Shown here in pieces: positions 27,543 through 36,918 of a stretch of 39,171 nucleotides of DNA. Below the pieces are notes generated by a model. That model did not search any database, had not been told where the DNA came from, and saw only the letters and a program-made list of their open reading frames with translations. A program made the translations under genes and the position numbers. Within the stretch, counting starts at the first letter, position 1; the number at the start of each line of letters is the position of its first letter. Source of the stretch: an uncultured Litoreibacter sp. (lineage in GTDB: Bacteria; Pseudomonadota; Alphaproteobacteria; Rhodobacterales; Rhodobacteraceae). Location: NCBI GenBank assembly GCA_938030665.1, contig CALHHY010000078.1, positions 1 to 39,171 on the forward strand. Direction: 5' to 3'.

Positions 27543-28751
27543 TTACATCGCCTTATTGAGGTTCTCGTCGATCTTCTCAAGGAACCCTTCGGTGGTCAGC
27601 CACTTTTGATCGGGACCAACCAGCAGCGCGAGGTCCTTGGTCATGAAGCCGCTTTCCACCGTGTCGACGATGACCTTTTCCAGCGTTTCGGCGAATTTCA
27701 TCAACTGCTCGTTATTGTCGAGCTTGGCGCGGTGCTTCAGGCCGCCGGTCCAGGCGTAGATCGACGCGATGGAGTTGGTCGATGTGGCCTCCCCCTTCTG
27801 GTGCTGGCGGTAGTGGCGGGTGACTGTGCCGTGGGCGGCCTCGGCCTCCACGATCTTGCCATCGGGCGTCATCAGCTGGGAAGTCATCAGACCAAGGGAG
27901 CCGAAGCCCTGCGCCACGGTGTCGGACTGCACGTCGCCATCGTAGTTCTTGCAAGCCCAGACAAAGCCGCCGGACCATTTCATCGCAGCCGCAACCATGT
28001 CGTCGATCAGGCGGTGCTCGTAGGTGATGCCGGCATCTTCAAATTTCTGCGCGAATTCGGCGTCGAAAATGCGTTGGAAGATCAGCATGAACTGGCCGTC
28101 ATACTGCTTGAGGATGGTGTTTTTGGTCGACAGGTAGACCGGCCAGCCAAGCGACAGCCCGTAGTTGAACGAGGCGCGGGCGAAATCCTCGATGGATTTG
28201 TCGAGGTTATACATGCCCATGTATACGCCGGAGGAGGGCGCATCGAACACTTCATGCTCGATCACTTCGCCGTCTTCGCCGACGAATTTCATCGACAGCT
28301 TGCCGGGCCCCGGGAATTTCATATCGGTGGCGCGGTATTGATCGCCGTAGGCGTGGCGGCCGATGACAATGGGCTTGGTCCAGCCGGGCACAAGGCGCGG
28401 CACGTTGTTGCAGATGATCGGCTGGCGGAACACCACGCCGCCCAAAATGTTGCGGATCGTCCCATTGGGGGAGCGCCACATTTTCTTTAGGTTAAACTCC
28501 TCCACCCGGGCTTCATCAGGGGTGATCGTCGCACATTTCACGCCGACGCCGATTTCCTTGATCTTTTCAGCCGCGTCGATGGTGATCTGGTCGTCGGTCT
28601 CATCGCGCGCCTCGATGCCGAGGTCGTAATACAGCAGGTCGACGTCAAGATAGGGCAGGATAAGCTTTTTCTTGATGAAGTCCCAGATGATGCGGGTCAT
28701 CTCGTCGCCGTCAAGCTCGACGACGGGGTTTTCTACCTTGATCTTGGACAT
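27543..28751 (-). CDS. icd: NADP-dependent isocitrate dehydrogenase (eukaryotic-like type)
   Basis: TCA-cycle enzyme converting isocitrate to 2-oxoglutarate and yielding NADPH. It has 402 residues, the homodimeric type II form found in alphaproteobacteria and mitochondria, rather than the E. coli type. Seen: the N-terminal [14 protein letters not shown], the substrate-binding motif SPNGTIRN, then [20 protein letters not shown] and the metal-binding aspartates in [13 protein letters not shown] 28751 is preceded by GGAGGG at a good distance. It has its own terminator, with 115 bases separating it from the HD-domain gene upstream. Confidence 0.99.
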   Translation of the reverse strand: MSKIKVENPVVELDGDEMTRIIWDFIKKKLILPYLDVDLLYYDLGIEARDETDDQITIDAAEKIKEIGVGVKCATITPDEARVEEFNLKKMWRSPNGTIRNILGGVVFRQPIICNNVPRLVPGWTKPIVIGRHAYGDQYRATDMKFPGPGKLSMKFVGEDGEVIEHEVFDAPSSGVYMGMYNLDKSIEDFARASFNYGLSLGWPVYLSTKNTILKQYDGQFMLIFQRIFDAEFAQKFEDAGITYEHRLIDDMVAAAMKWSGGFVWACKNYDGDVQSDTVAQGFGSLGLMTSQLMTPDGKIVEAEAAHGTVTRHYRQHQKGEATSTNSIASIYAWTGGLKHRAKLDNNEQLMKFAETLEKVIVDTVESGFMTKDLALLVGPDQKWLTTEGFLEKIDENLNKAM

Positions 28752-28867
28752 GGGGTCCCTCCGGCTGCGTTTGGATTCGTTGCCCGGGTCATAGACCTAT
28801 TCGCGCAGTATGGGAAGGCTGTATGCAACTGTATACTAAAAACGCTGTTAACCGGAATGGGGCCGCG

Positions 28868-29452
28868 TCACTGGCGGGCGAACCAGCCGTCGATCCGGGC
28901 CTTCAGATGGGACCACAGGGCAGGGGCGCCGCGCTGGACCTTGACGCCGACACGGGTCTCTAGCTGCTCTGGCGTGACGTTATATTCCGGCCAGGTGCCG
29001 CCGCCGCTTTCGAGGTTGGAGATCACCGGCTGCACCCGGTCCACCGATTTTGCGAAGATGGCGTCGTCGGTCTGGGCCGCCTCGAACTCCTCCCACAGGG
29101 CGCGGTAACGGTCGCGTTGATCGGCGGGCAGCAGCCCGAAAATGCGGTCCGCCGCTTTGCGTTCAGCGGCCTCCTGTGCGGCGACGTCATAATCGCCGTG
29201 GATCGGATTGTCGCCCGCATCGATCTCCACCAGGTCGTGGATCAGCAGCATCCGGATCACCCGCTCGACCCGCACGGGGGTGACGGCATGTTCGGCCAGG
29301 ATCATCGCGTAAAGCGCGATATGCCAGGAATGCTCGCCCGAATTTTCCCTCCGGGAGCCGTCGCAAAGTGTTGTCCCACGCAGAACAGATTTCAGCCGGT
29401 CCGCCTCCGTCAGGAAGGTCAGTTGCCGGGTCAGCCGGTCCGTCGGGGTCAT
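28868..29452 (-). CDS. HD-domain phosphohydrolase, YfbR-like
   Basis: A 194-residue metal-dependent phosphohydrolase. The HD pattern agrees with the 5'-nucleotidase YfbR: His41 (GEHSWH), His72-Asp73 followed by Glu76 and Asp81 (IHDLVEIDAGD), the same spacing as in that enzyme. The family removes phosphate from deoxynucleoside 5'-monophosphates, but the substrate here is not proven. ATG 29452 overlaps the stop of the flavin reductase gene (ATGA); a longer frame upstream lies inside that gene. Confidence 0.9.
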   Translation of the reverse strand: MTPTDRLTRQLTFLTEADRLKSVLRGTTLCDGSRRENSGEHSWHIALYAMILAEHAVTPVRVERVIRMLLIHDLVEIDAGDNPIHGDYDVAAQEAAERKAADRIFGLLPADQRDRYRALWEEFEAAQTDDAIFAKSVDRVQPVISNLESGGGTWPEYNVTPEQLETRVGVKVQRGAPALWSHLKARIDGWFARQ

Positions 29453-29943
29453 GCCAGCGACCGGTAGGCGCGGCCCCCATACATCAGCGGCGCCCCTGCA
29501 GAGAACTGGACAGCCCGCACCGCCCCGATCATGACGTGATGCGTGCCGATCCGCTCGTGGCTTTGCAGCCGGCAATCAAAGCTCGCCAAGGCCGACGCAA
29601 GCGCAGGCGCGCCGGTCACAAGGGGGCTAAAATCAGCTGCGGCGAACTTATCGCCGCCGGGTGGCACCTCGCGGGAGGCGAAGACATTGGCGATATCGCT
29701 TTGCTCCGCGGTCAGCGCGTTCACGCAAAAGCAGCCGTTTTCAAGGATAGCAGCCGTGGCAGAGGCCTCGTGATGCAAACAAACCAACAGCGTCGGCGCG
29801 TCCCCATCAGCCGACACGCTTGTCATGGCCGAGACCGTCGCGCCTTTCGCCCCCGCAGGCCCGTCGGTCGTCACGATGGTCACGGTGGAGACCACGGTGC
29901 TCATGGCGTCGATGAAGTCTGATCTGAGCGCGATATCTGGCAT
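29449..29943 (-). CDS. Flavin reductase-family (split-barrel FMN-binding) protein
   Basis: A 164-residue member of the flavin reductase-like family (HpaC/PheA2/RutF type), which supplies reduced flavin to a partner monooxygenase or acts alone. Seen: STVTIVTTDGPAGAKGATVSAMTSVSADGDAPTLL region with the conserved GATVSA/TSVS block, then CFCVNALT and SHERIGTHHVMIGAV near the C-terminus (GxHxxxIG landmark). Chosen start ATG 29943; a longer frame to 30030 would run into the divergent aminotransferase. No monooxygenase lies adjacent, so its partner is unknown. Confidence 0.9.
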   Translation of the reverse strand: MPDIALRSDFIDAMSTVVSTVTIVTTDGPAGAKGATVSAMTSVSADGDAPTLLVCLHHEASATAAILENGCFCVNALTAEQSDIANVFASREVPPGGDKFAAADFSPLVTGAPALASALASFDCRLQSHERIGTHHVMIGAVRAVQFSAGAPLMYGGRAYRSLA

Positions 29944-30016
29944 GCCGCCTCTTTGCCCCGACAGGCGGGCAGGTGCAAGGCTTGCAAAGGGGGGCGGGCT
30001 GTCACAGGGTGCGGCC

Positions 30017-31393
30017 ATGGACCACATCAACGATATCGCAGCCCTTGATCAGGCCCATGCGCTGCACCCCTGGACCCATTTTGACAGCTTCGCGGCCGAG
30101 GCCCCGCTGGTCATCGAACGGGGGGAGGGGTGCCACCTGTGGGACCGCGACGGGCGGCAATATCTGGACGCGGTTGGCGGGCTGTGGTGCACCAATATCG
30201 GGCTGGGCCGCCGCGAAATGGCCGAAGCAATCGCGGCGCAGGCGGAAAAGCTGGCCTTCTCAAACACATTCGTTGACATGACCCACGGGCCCGCGGCGCT
30301 TCTATCGGCCAAGCTGGCAGAGATCGCGCCAGGCAACCTGAACCGGGTGCATTTCACCACCGGCGGCTCCACCGCCATCGACAGCGCCTACCGGATGGCC
30401 GTCTATTACCACCGCTGCCGGGGGGAGATAGAGCGCACCCACGTGATCGCCCGCGACGACAGCTACCATGGCTCAACATTTGCCAGCATTTCCATCGGGA
30501 AGCGGGCGGGCGACAAGGTGCCGGAGTTTCACTACAAGGCGGAAGGCATCCACCACGTCTCCTCTCCCAATAGCTATCGTCGTCCCGAGCGGATGAGCGC
30601 GCCTGCGTTTTGCGATCATCTGGTTGCAGAGTTTGAAGCCAAGATCGCTGAGGTCGGCCCGGAACGGATTGCGGCCTTCTTTGCCGAACCCATCCAAGCC
30701 TCTGGCGGGGTGATCATGCCGCCGGAGGGCTATTTGCGCCGAATGTGGCAGGTCTGTCAGACGCATGGCATCCTGTTCATCGCCGATGAGGTTGTGACGG
30801 GGTTCGGCCGGCTTGGGAAATGGTTCGCCGCCAAGGACGTATTCGGCGCGCAGCCGGATATGATCTGCTGCGCCAAGGGGTTGAGCTCCGGCTATCAACC
30901 CATTGGAGCGGTTATATTTTCGGATGATATCTATGAGGCGATGCAGGGCGATCGCTGGTACGCTTCGGGCTTTACCTATTCAGGCCACCCCGTCGCCTGC
31001 GCCGCCGCGCTGAAGAATATCGAGATCATCGAACGTGAGGACCTATTGGCCCATGCCACAGAAATTGGCGCGTATTTTCAGGACCGGCTGGCCACGCTTT
31101 CCGACCTGCCGCTGGTGGGTTGTGTGCGCGGAAAGGGGTTGATCGCCTGCGTGGAGAATGTCGCCGATAAGGCAAGCAAGACGTTGCTGCCGGATGAGGT
31201 GGATGTGGGCAAGCGCATCTCGGACACGGCGGAAGGGCTGGGCTTGATGGTCCGACCCATAGGGCACCTGAACGTGATGTCGCCGCCATTGGTGATTACC
31301 CGCGATCAGGTGGATTTTGTCGTTGATAAGTTGGAGCAAGCCATCGGGCAGGTGGCGGATGCGCTGACCCGTGACGGCGTGAAGATAGGGTAG
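30017..31393 (+). CDS. Class III PLP-dependent aminotransferase
   Basis: A 458-residue omega-amino acid or diamine transaminase. Seen: GEGCHLWDRDGRQYLDAVGG, the PLP phosphate-binding FTTGGSTAIDSAYRMA, FIADEVVTGFGRLGKW with the cofactor-binding Asp, and the Schiff-base lysine Lys287 in CCAKGLSSGYQP. ATG 30017 is chosen since the sequence upstream overlaps the divergent flavin reductase gene. It is three bases from the agmatinase gene downstream, so both are in one operon; that fits a transaminase acting on putrescine (SpuC-like), but beta-alanine, taurine or other amines remain possible. Confidence 0.94.
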   Translation: MDHINDIAALDQAHALHPWTHFDSFAAEAPLVIERGEGCHLWDRDGRQYLDAVGGLWCTNIGLGRREMAEAIAAQAEKLAFSNTFVDMTHGPAALLSAKLAEIAPGNLNRVHFTTGGSTAIDSAYRMAVYYHRCRGEIERTHVIARDDSYHGSTFASISIGKRAGDKVPEFHYKAEGIHHVSSPNSYRRPERMSAPAFCDHLVAEFEAKIAEVGPERIAAFFAEPIQASGGVIMPPEGYLRRMWQVCQTHGILFIADEVVTGFGRLGKWFAAKDVFGAQPDMICCAKGLSSGYQPIGAVIFSDDIYEAMQGDRWYASGFTYSGHPVACAAALKNIEIIEREDLLAHATEIGAYFQDRLATLSDLPLVGCVRGKGLIACVENVADKASKTLLPDEVDVGKRISDTAEGLGLMVRPIGHLNVMSPPLVITRDQVDFVVDKLEQAIGQVADALTRDGVKIG

Positions 31394-31396
31394 GCT

Positions 31397-32362
31397 ATGG
31401 GGCTGGAAGACGCGAAATCCGAGGTTGACGGCGCGTGGCGGCGTGAGGAGCTGAAAGGCTTGTCTTTCGAGAATGCCTTTGGCGGGGCCACGTCTTTTCT
31501 GCGCCGCCGGTATAGCCGGGACCTGGCGGGCGTTGACCTGGCGGTCACGGGCATCCCCTTCGATCAAGCCGTGACCCACAGACCCGGCACCCGCTTCGGC
31601 CCGCGCGCCATAAGGGAGGCATCCAGCCTCCAGCCATTCGACCCGCCCTATGGCTGGGATTTCGATCCGCTGAGCGATTTCAGCATCATCGATTACGGCG
31701 ATTTGGCGTTTGATTACGCGGATATACCCAGCTTTCCTAAAGCGGTTACCGACCACATTAACGGCATTCTTGACGCGGATGTCGGCACGCTGTGTCTGGG
31801 GGGCGACCACTATATCAGCTTCCCCATCCTGCGGGCCTATGCCGCGAAATTTGGCCCGCTCAGCTTGCTGCAATTTGATGCCCATTCCGACACCTGGCCT
31901 GACGACGACATGGCCCGCGTGGATCATGGCACGATGTTTTACAAGGCAGTGAAAGAGGGGCTGATTGACCCCGCTCGCTCAGTACAGGTGGGGATACGGA
32001 CCCACTGCGACGACTATCTGGGTGTGCATGTGATCGACGCCCCAGAGGTGCATGAGATCGGGCCGGCAAAGGTGGTGAGTAAGATCAAATCCATCCTTGG
32101 TGCGCACCAGACCTACCTGACCTTCGACATTGATTGCCTCGACCCCGCCTTTGCGCCGGGGACGGGAACGCCAGTTGCAGGTGGCTTAAGCTCGGCGCAG
32201 GCGTTGGCTGTTTTGCGGGGGCTGAACGGCATCAATATGATCGGTGGCGACGTGGTCGAGGTCTCCCCGCCCTATGACACCACCGGGGCCACCGCCGTTG
32301 CGGGTGCGCATATCGCGACGGAACTGATGTGCCTTTACTGCGCTAACCTGTCACGAAGCTGA
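31397..32362 (+). CDS. speB: Agmatinase / ureohydrolase
   Basis: A 321-residue dimanganese hydrolase of the arginase-agmatinase superfamily; agmatinase splits agmatine into putrescine and urea. The metal ligands are all visible: GGDHYISF, QFDAHSDTWPDD and TFDIDCLDPAFAPGTGTP. The N-terminal GIPFDQAVTHRPGTRFGPRAIREAS is a good agmatinase signature. Guanidinobutyrase or guanidinopropionase activity cannot be ruled out. It follows the aminotransferase with a three-base gap, suggesting stepwise agmatine-putrescine use. Confidence 0.92.
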   Translation: MGLEDAKSEVDGAWRREELKGLSFENAFGGATSFLRRRYSRDLAGVDLAVTGIPFDQAVTHRPGTRFGPRAIREASSLQPFDPPYGWDFDPLSDFSIIDYGDLAFDYADIPSFPKAVTDHINGILDADVGTLCLGGDHYISFPILRAYAAKFGPLSLLQFDAHSDTWPDDDMARVDHGTMFYKAVKEGLIDPARSVQVGIRTHCDDYLGVHVIDAPEVHEIGPAKVVSKIKSILGAHQTYLTFDIDCLDPAFAPGTGTPVAGGLSSAQALAVLRGLNGINMIGGDVVEVSPPYDTTGATAVAGAHIATELMCLYCANLSRS

Positions 32363-32376
32363 TACCGCGGCGGTAT
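32362..32376. repeat. 15-base palindrome after speB
   Basis: ATACCGC-G-GCGGTAT, perfect 7-base arms, starting at the last base of speB and 40 bases before the acyltransferase gene. It could be an operator for that gene or a weak hairpin; no T run follows. Confidence 0.35.
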
Positions 32377-32415
32377 ATCGACGGATAGCACAAGGCCCTG
32401 AAGGAAAGCCCCGCT

Positions 32416-33315
32416 ATGGCAAGGCAGGCAACCCGCGAGATCAGCTACGCCCATGCCGCGAGGACGCGCGGGGGGCGGGCTCTGATCCGCACGATGGAGA
32501 ATGCAACGGGCCGCCTAAGCCTGATCAAACAGGCCGCAGGCTACGAGCAGGAGGTCGCGGCAGGCGCTGATTTCTGGGACGTCCTGACCGCGCGCTACGA
32601 CGTAAGTCCTGATGTGCAGGGCGGCAGCCTGGCCAACATCCCGCGAAATGGCCCCCTGATCGTCATCGCAAACCACCCGTTCGGCATTCTCGACGGGCTT
32701 ATGATGGGCCACATCCTCAGCCAAACTCGCGGCGACTTCCGTATTTTGGCGCATGAGGTGTTTCGCAAGGCAGATGACATCAGCAAAGTCATTCTGCCCG
32801 TCAGTTTTGACGGCACGAAAGGGGCGACCCGTCAGAACCTCACGACCCGCAAGGCCGCGCTCAGCTATCTGGCGCAGGACGGTGCGGTCGGGGTTTTTCC
32901 GGGCGGTACGGTATCGACCTCGGCCAAGCCGTTCGGCGCGCCGCTCGATCCCGTTTGGCGCAGCTTCACCGCGAAACTGGTCAATAATTCTGACGCGCAC
33001 GTCCTGCCGCTCTACTTTGATGGCGTCAATTCGCGGCTGTTTCAGCTTGCCAGCCACGCGCATATGACCTTGCGGATGGGGCTGCTGATCCGCGAGTTCC
33101 GCAGGCGGGCTGGCAAACCGGTGCCAGTGGTGATCGGCGATCGGATCCCGCGCGCGCAGTTGGAAAAATACCGCGATGACCCCAAAGCAATGATGGATTT
33201 CCTGCGCCAGTCCACCTATGACCTGTCCCCGACCCCCATGGGCCTGGTGCCGCATGGGTTTGAATTTGAAGACAGGCATAGAAGGGCTGCCCAGAATGGC
33301 GGTAGGCATATTTGA
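32416..33315 (+). CDS. Lysophospholipid acyltransferase (OlsA/hemolysin-like branch)
   Basis: A 299-residue membrane-associated glycerolipid acyltransferase. The catalytic block is [14 protein letters not shown]: His and Asp are five residues apart (H-x5-D), the form used in the COG3176-like branch, unlike the H-x4-D of PlsC. The second substrate motif is [14 protein letters not shown]. The C-terminal part, [20 protein letters not shown], is basic and probably peripheral. It could make ornithine-lipid, lyso-lipid or related acylations; the substrate is open. The murI reading frame begins inside its last twenty bases. Confidence 0.88.
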   Translation: MARQATREISYAHAARTRGGRALIRTMENATGRLSLIKQAAGYEQEVAAGADFWDVLTARYDVSPDVQGGSLANIPRNGPLIVIANHPFGILDGLMMGHILSQTRGDFRILAHEVFRKADDISKVILPVSFDGTKGATRQNLTTRKAALSYLAQDGAVGVFPGGTVSTSAKPFGAPLDPVWRSFTAKLVNNSDAHVLPLYFDGVNSRLFQLASHAHMTLRMGLLIREFRRRAGKPVPVVIGDRIPRAQLEKYRDDPKAMMDFLRQSTYDLSPTPMGLVPHGFEFEDRHRRAAQNGGRHI

Positions 33316-34108
33316 CAGCGGGCTAGGCGGGCTGACGGTCTATGACCAGATTGCGCGGGATATGCCGGACCTGCCCGTGTGCTACTTTGCCGACAGCGCG
33401 CATACCCCTTACGGCACCCGGACGGCGGACGATATTTACGGGCTGACCTGCGGCGCGGTCGGAGCCATGTTTGACAGGGGATGCAATCTAGTGATCCTCG
33501 CCTGCAACACGGCCTCCGCGGCGGCGTTGCGGCGGATGCAGGAAAACTGGCTGCCACGTGACAAGCGGGTTCTGGGCGTCTTCGTGCCGATGATTGAAGC
33601 CCTGACGGAACGGAACTGGGGTGACAACTCCCCCCCGCGCGAGGTCGATGTGAAACATGTGGCACTTTTTGCGACGCCTGCCACGGTGTCCAGTCGTGCG
33701 TTCCAGCGGGAATTAGCGTTTCGTGCTATCGGGGTAGACGTCGAAGCTCAACCCTGCGGCGGGCTGGTTGACGCATTGGAGGATGGCGACGAGATGCTGG
33801 CAGAAGCGCTGGTGCGGTCCCATGTGGATGCGCTGAAACGCCGGATGCCCCACCCGCAGGCAGCTATTCTGGGCTGCACCCATTATCCGCTGATGCAACA
33901 GACGTTTCAGGAGGCGTTAGGGCCGGATGTGACGGTGTACAGCCAGGCCAATCTGGTCTCGGCCAGCCTGTCGGATTATCTGAACCGCCACCCCGACATG
34001 TATGGCGAGGGGCAGGAGACGCAGTTTCTGACCACGGGGGACCCAAGGCAGGTGTCAGACCGCGCCACGCAGTTTCTGCGACGACAGATGCGATTTGAAG
34101 CGGCCTGA
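33296..34108 (+). CDS. murI: Glutamate racemase MurI
   Basis: Cytosolic cofactor-independent racemase that supplies D-glutamate for peptidoglycan. It has 270 residues. Seen: [13 protein letters not shown] with Asp7 and Ser8, the first catalytic Cys70 in ILACNTASA and the second Cys194 in LGCTHYPL, the standard pair. ATG 33296 lies 20 bases inside the 3' end of the acyltransferase gene; a longer frame to 33218 reaches further into that gene and lacks family sequence. Coupled translation with the acyltransferase is likely. Confidence 0.97.
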   Translation: MAVGIFDSGLGGLTVYDQIARDMPDLPVCYFADSAHTPYGTRTADDIYGLTCGAVGAMFDRGCNLVILACNTASAAALRRMQENWLPRDKRVLGVFVPMIEALTERNWGDNSPPREVDVKHVALFATPATVSSRAFQRELAFRAIGVDVEAQPCGGLVDALEDGDEMLAEALVRSHVDALKRRMPHPQAAILGCTHYPLMQQTFQEALGPDVTVYSQANLVSASLSDYLNRHPDMYGEGQETQFLTTGDPRQVSDRATQFLRRQMRFEAA

Positions 34109-34164
34109 TTGCCGCGCCCCTGTCTTTCTTCTAAACCACCTGAAATTCTCGAATGGAGTCTGTC

Positions 34165-35193
34165 ATGACCCAGAAAATCGCCATCCTTGGCGCGTCCGGC
34201 TACACGGGCGCTGAGCTTGTCCGGCTGATCGCAACGCACCCGTCCATGGAAATCGTGGCCCTGGCGGCGGAACGTAAAGCGGGCCTGAGCATGGTGGAGG
34301 TCTTTCCGCATCTGCGCCACCTCGACCTGCCAAGCCTTGTCAAAATCGACGAGATCGATTTCACCGGCATTGATCTGTGCTTCTGCGCCTTGCCACATAA
34401 GACGTCGCAGCAAGTGATCTCAGCCCTGCCACGCGACCTGAAAATCGTGGACCTTTCGGCCGATTTCCGACTGCGCGACCCGGAGGCCTATGCCAAATGG
34501 TACGGCAACGCCCATAGCGCGGTGGAGATGCAGGGGGAAGCCGTCTACGGCCTGACCGAGTTCTACCGGGCCGATATTGCCAAGGCGCGGCTGGTGGCAG
34601 GGACCGGGTGCAATGCCGCAACCGGGCAGTTCGCATTGCGCCCATTGATTGCGGCGGGGCTGATTGACCTTGATGACATCATCATGGACCTGAAGGTTGG
34701 TGTCTCGGGCGCGGGGCGGTCCCTGAAGGAAAACCTGTTGCATGCGGAGCTGTCGGAAGGCTCCAACGCCTATGCGGTTGGCGGTACGCATCGGCATTTG
34801 GGGGAGTTTGATCAGGAATTCTCCGCCATCGCAGGGCGGGAGGTTAAAATCCAATTCACCCCGCATCTGGCCCCATTTAATCGTGGTATCCTCGCAACCT
34901 GCTACGTGAAAGGCGACGCGCAAGCCATTCATAACGCATTGGAAACGGCCTATGATGATGAGCCCTTTATCGAGGTGCTGCATTTTGGCGCTACGCCCTC
35001 GACCCACGATGTGCGGGGCTCCAACTTCTGCCATATCGGCGTCAGCGGGGACAGGATCGCGGGACGGGCAATTGTTACGGCGGCGCTGGATAATCTGACG
35101 AAAGGGTCATCGGGCCAAGCGTTGCAAAATGCCAATCTGATGTTAGGTCTGGAGGAGACTGCGGGCCTGATGCTGGCCCCCGTATTTCCATAA
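34165..35193 (+). CDS. argC: N-acetyl-gamma-glutamyl-phosphate reductase ArgC
   Basis: Arginine biosynthesis: NADPH reduction of N-acetylglutamyl phosphate to the semialdehyde. The product has 342 residues. Seen: nucleotide-binding [17 protein letters not shown], the family block [15 protein letters not shown], the catalytic Cys149 in [13 protein letters not shown] and [17 protein letters not shown] 34165 is favoured over ATG 34153 because GGAG (34157-34160) is then at the normal ribosome-site distance. Linked to ccmE by nine bases. Confidence 0.97.
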   Translation: MTQKIAILGASGYTGAELVRLIATHPSMEIVALAAERKAGLSMVEVFPHLRHLDLPSLVKIDEIDFTGIDLCFCALPHKTSQQVISALPRDLKIVDLSADFRLRDPEAYAKWYGNAHSAVEMQGEAVYGLTEFYRADIAKARLVAGTGCNAATGQFALRPLIAAGLIDLDDIIMDLKVGVSGAGRSLKENLLHAELSEGSNAYAVGGTHRHLGEFDQEFSAIAGREVKIQFTPHLAPFNRGILATCYVKGDAQAIHNALETAYDDEPFIEVLHFGATPSTHDVRGSNFCHIGVSGDRIAGRAIVTAALDNLTKGSSGQALQNANLMLGLEETAGLMLAPVFP

Positions 35194-35202
35194 GGGTTCC
35201 CG

Positions 35203-35652
35203 ATGCGCGGACTGAAGAAACAACGCCGTATTCAGATCATTGCGATTGCCGTGGTGGCCCTGCTGGTCGCCACGGTCACGATCGGCTACGCGCTTAAGGA
35301 TGGCATCAACTTCTTCCGTTCTCCGACGGAGGTCGCCGAAAACCCGCCGCCAGCGACGGAAACCTTCCGCATCGGCGGGCTGGTGTTGGAAGACAGTATC
35401 GTCAACGGCGAGGGGTTTGCGTTCAGTTTCGTGGTGACCGACGGCAATGCGGAGATACCGGTCAGCTATGTTGGCAACATCCCCAAGCCCGACCTTTTTG
35501 AAGAGGGGCAAGGCACCGTGGCGACTGGAAAATACATCAACAACGTTTTCCAGGCTACTGAAATACTTGCAAAACATGACGAGACTTATATGCCTGTCGA
35601 GGTCATTGACGCGCTCAAGGCCCAGGGCGTCTATCAAGAGCCTGACAGCTAG
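35203..35652 (+). CDS. ccmE: Cytochrome c maturation heme chaperone CcmE
   Basis: A 149-residue periplasmic heme chaperone of System I cytochrome c maturation. The N-terminal signal anchor is IIAIAVVALLVATVTIGYAL after a basic start (MRGLKKQRR). The OB-fold domain follows; heme binds covalently at His125 with Tyr129 nearby (LAKHDETYMP), the usual HxxxY form. Starts at ATG 35203 behind AAGGG. The remaining ccm genes are not in the window, but argC-ccmE adjacency is common in this group. Confidence 0.97.
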   Translation: MRGLKKQRRIQIIAIAVVALLVATVTIGYALKDGINFFRSPTEVAENPPPATETFRIGGLVLEDSIVNGEGFAFSFVVTDGNAEIPVSYVGNIPKPDLFEEGQGTVATGKYINNVFQATEILAKHDETYMPVEVIDALKAQGVYQEPDS

Positions 35653-35732
35653 GCCGCAAGCTCCGCGCGCCATGGTTTCCGGGCGTTAACCTAAATCTCG
35701 CAGCTTCCCGTGGAATTATTCCGGGGGCAGCG

Positions 35733-36344
35733 ATGCAGACCATTCAAGACATTACCGACGAGATTTTGCGGGCCGAAGGGGGCTACGTAAATGACCCCGA
35801 CGACCCCGGCGGGGCGACCAACCATGGCGTGACGATCCACACGATGCGCCGACTGGGGTTGGACCTTACCGGGGATGGCACCGTGTCCGTGGCGGATGTG
35901 AAGGCCCTGACCCGCGCGCAGGCAGGTGAGATTTTTGAAGATCATTATTTTCGCCGTCCGCGCATTGATGCGCTGCCTGACCCGTTGCAAGCCAGCGTTT
36001 ACGACATGTATGTCAACGCGGGCAGCAACGCGGTGAAGATCCTGCAAAGCCTTCTGGAAGAGATGGGATATGACATCGCGGTTGATGGCGTGATCGGTCC
36101 GCAAACGATCCGTACCGCTTTCGCAGCCCATGCCGAGGCCGGGGCCTATCTGGTCGACGCTTACGGGATCGCGCGGCGTGACTATTACTATGCCATTGGT
36201 GACCGCCGCCCGGCCTCACGCAAATACGCGCGCCGGCGCAACGGCGGCAAAGGCGGCTGGATCACGCGGGCGGAGAAGTTCATGCGTGCTGAATTTCGTC
36301 TCAGCGCGTCTGAGCATCGCAAGCGAGTGCAGAAATGGGTCTGA
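35733..36344 (+). CDS. GH108 N-acetylmuramidase (holin-associated endolysin)
   Basis: A 203-residue peptidoglycan hydrolase. Catalytic Glu15 lies in EILRAEGGYVNDPDDPGGAT, the glycoside hydrolase family 108 hallmark, followed by NHGVT. A peptidoglycan-binding type C-terminal half contains DGVIGPQTIRTA. No signal peptide is present, so release depends on a holin. The holin gene overlaps its 3' end by ten bases. This pair is the type used as endolysin and holin for GTA release in Rhodobacteraceae. A half-site TTAACC (35686-35691) resembles a CtrA half-site but has no partner. Confidence 0.92.
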   Translation: MQTIQDITDEILRAEGGYVNDPDDPGGATNHGVTIHTMRRLGLDLTGDGTVSVADVKALTRAQAGEIFEDHYFRRPRIDALPDPLQASVYDMYVNAGSNAVKILQSLLEEMGYDIAVDGVIGPQTIRTAFAAHAEAGAYLVDAYGIARRDYYYAIGDRRPASRKYARRRNGGKGGWITRAEKFMRAEFRLSASEHRKRVQKWV

Positions 36345-36832
36345 TCGGGCGGCTCATTGGCGGCGGCGCGCGGGAGCTGGGGGAGACGGTTGGCCATGTA
36401 GCCGACGGCTTCCGCCCCAATGCCACCAAGTCGATGCAGCTTGATCATGCCGCCTACCGCGCGGCGCTGGCCCAACATGGGACAGAGTTCGAGTTTGGCA
36501 GGCTCGGTTGGTTTGACAGTTTCATCAATGGGCTGAACAGGCTGCCGCGCCCGTTTCTGGCTTTTGGGACATTGGGGCTTTTCGCCTACGCGATGGTCGA
36601 CCCGGCGGGGTTCGCGCCGCGCATGGCGGGGCTGGCGGCGGTGCCTGAGCCGCTCTGGTGGCTCCTGGGGGCGATTGTCAGCTTCTACTTCGGCGCGCGG
36701 GAGCTGCATTACACACGCGGCCCGCGCGGGGTGGGCCGGATGCTGGGGGGGCTGGTTGCGCGCAAACGCGGCCGGTCGAAACCGTCCACCAATGCAGCGC
36801 TTGAAGCATGGCGGGCAGAACGAGGCGGCTGA
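36335..36832 (+). CDS. Three-TM holin of the GTA-release family
   Basis: A 165-residue holin of the GTA_holin_3TM type. After a soluble stretch with DHAAYRAALAQHGTEFEF, the membrane part is LPRPFLAFGTLGLFAYAMVDP and EPLWWLLGAIVSFYFGARE, a conserved signature of the family. The C-terminal tail is basic (RKRGRSKPSTN). The protein would open the inner membrane to let the muramidase reach the wall. The start ATG 36335 sits ten bases before the muramidase stop, so the two are coupled. No GTA structural gene lies in this window. Confidence 0.92.
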   Translation: MGLIGRLIGGGARELGETVGHVADGFRPNATKSMQLDHAAYRAALAQHGTEFEFGRLGWFDSFINGLNRLPRPFLAFGTLGLFAYAMVDPAGFAPRMAGLAAVPEPLWWLLGAIVSFYFGARELHYTRGPRGVGRMLGGLVARKRGRSKPSTNAALEAWRAERGG

Positions 36833-36918
36833 TTTTTCTGACCTGTGACGGTAGGTAGCTCTTTTCTAAACCGATCAGTTCGCTATCTTGCCTCTCAACC
36901 GCAATGAGGGGCGCCGCC

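Noticed and set aside
35686-35700. CtrA binding site before the muramidase gene
   Set aside because: Only one TTAACC half-site is present; the second TTAA at the required seven-base spacing is absent.
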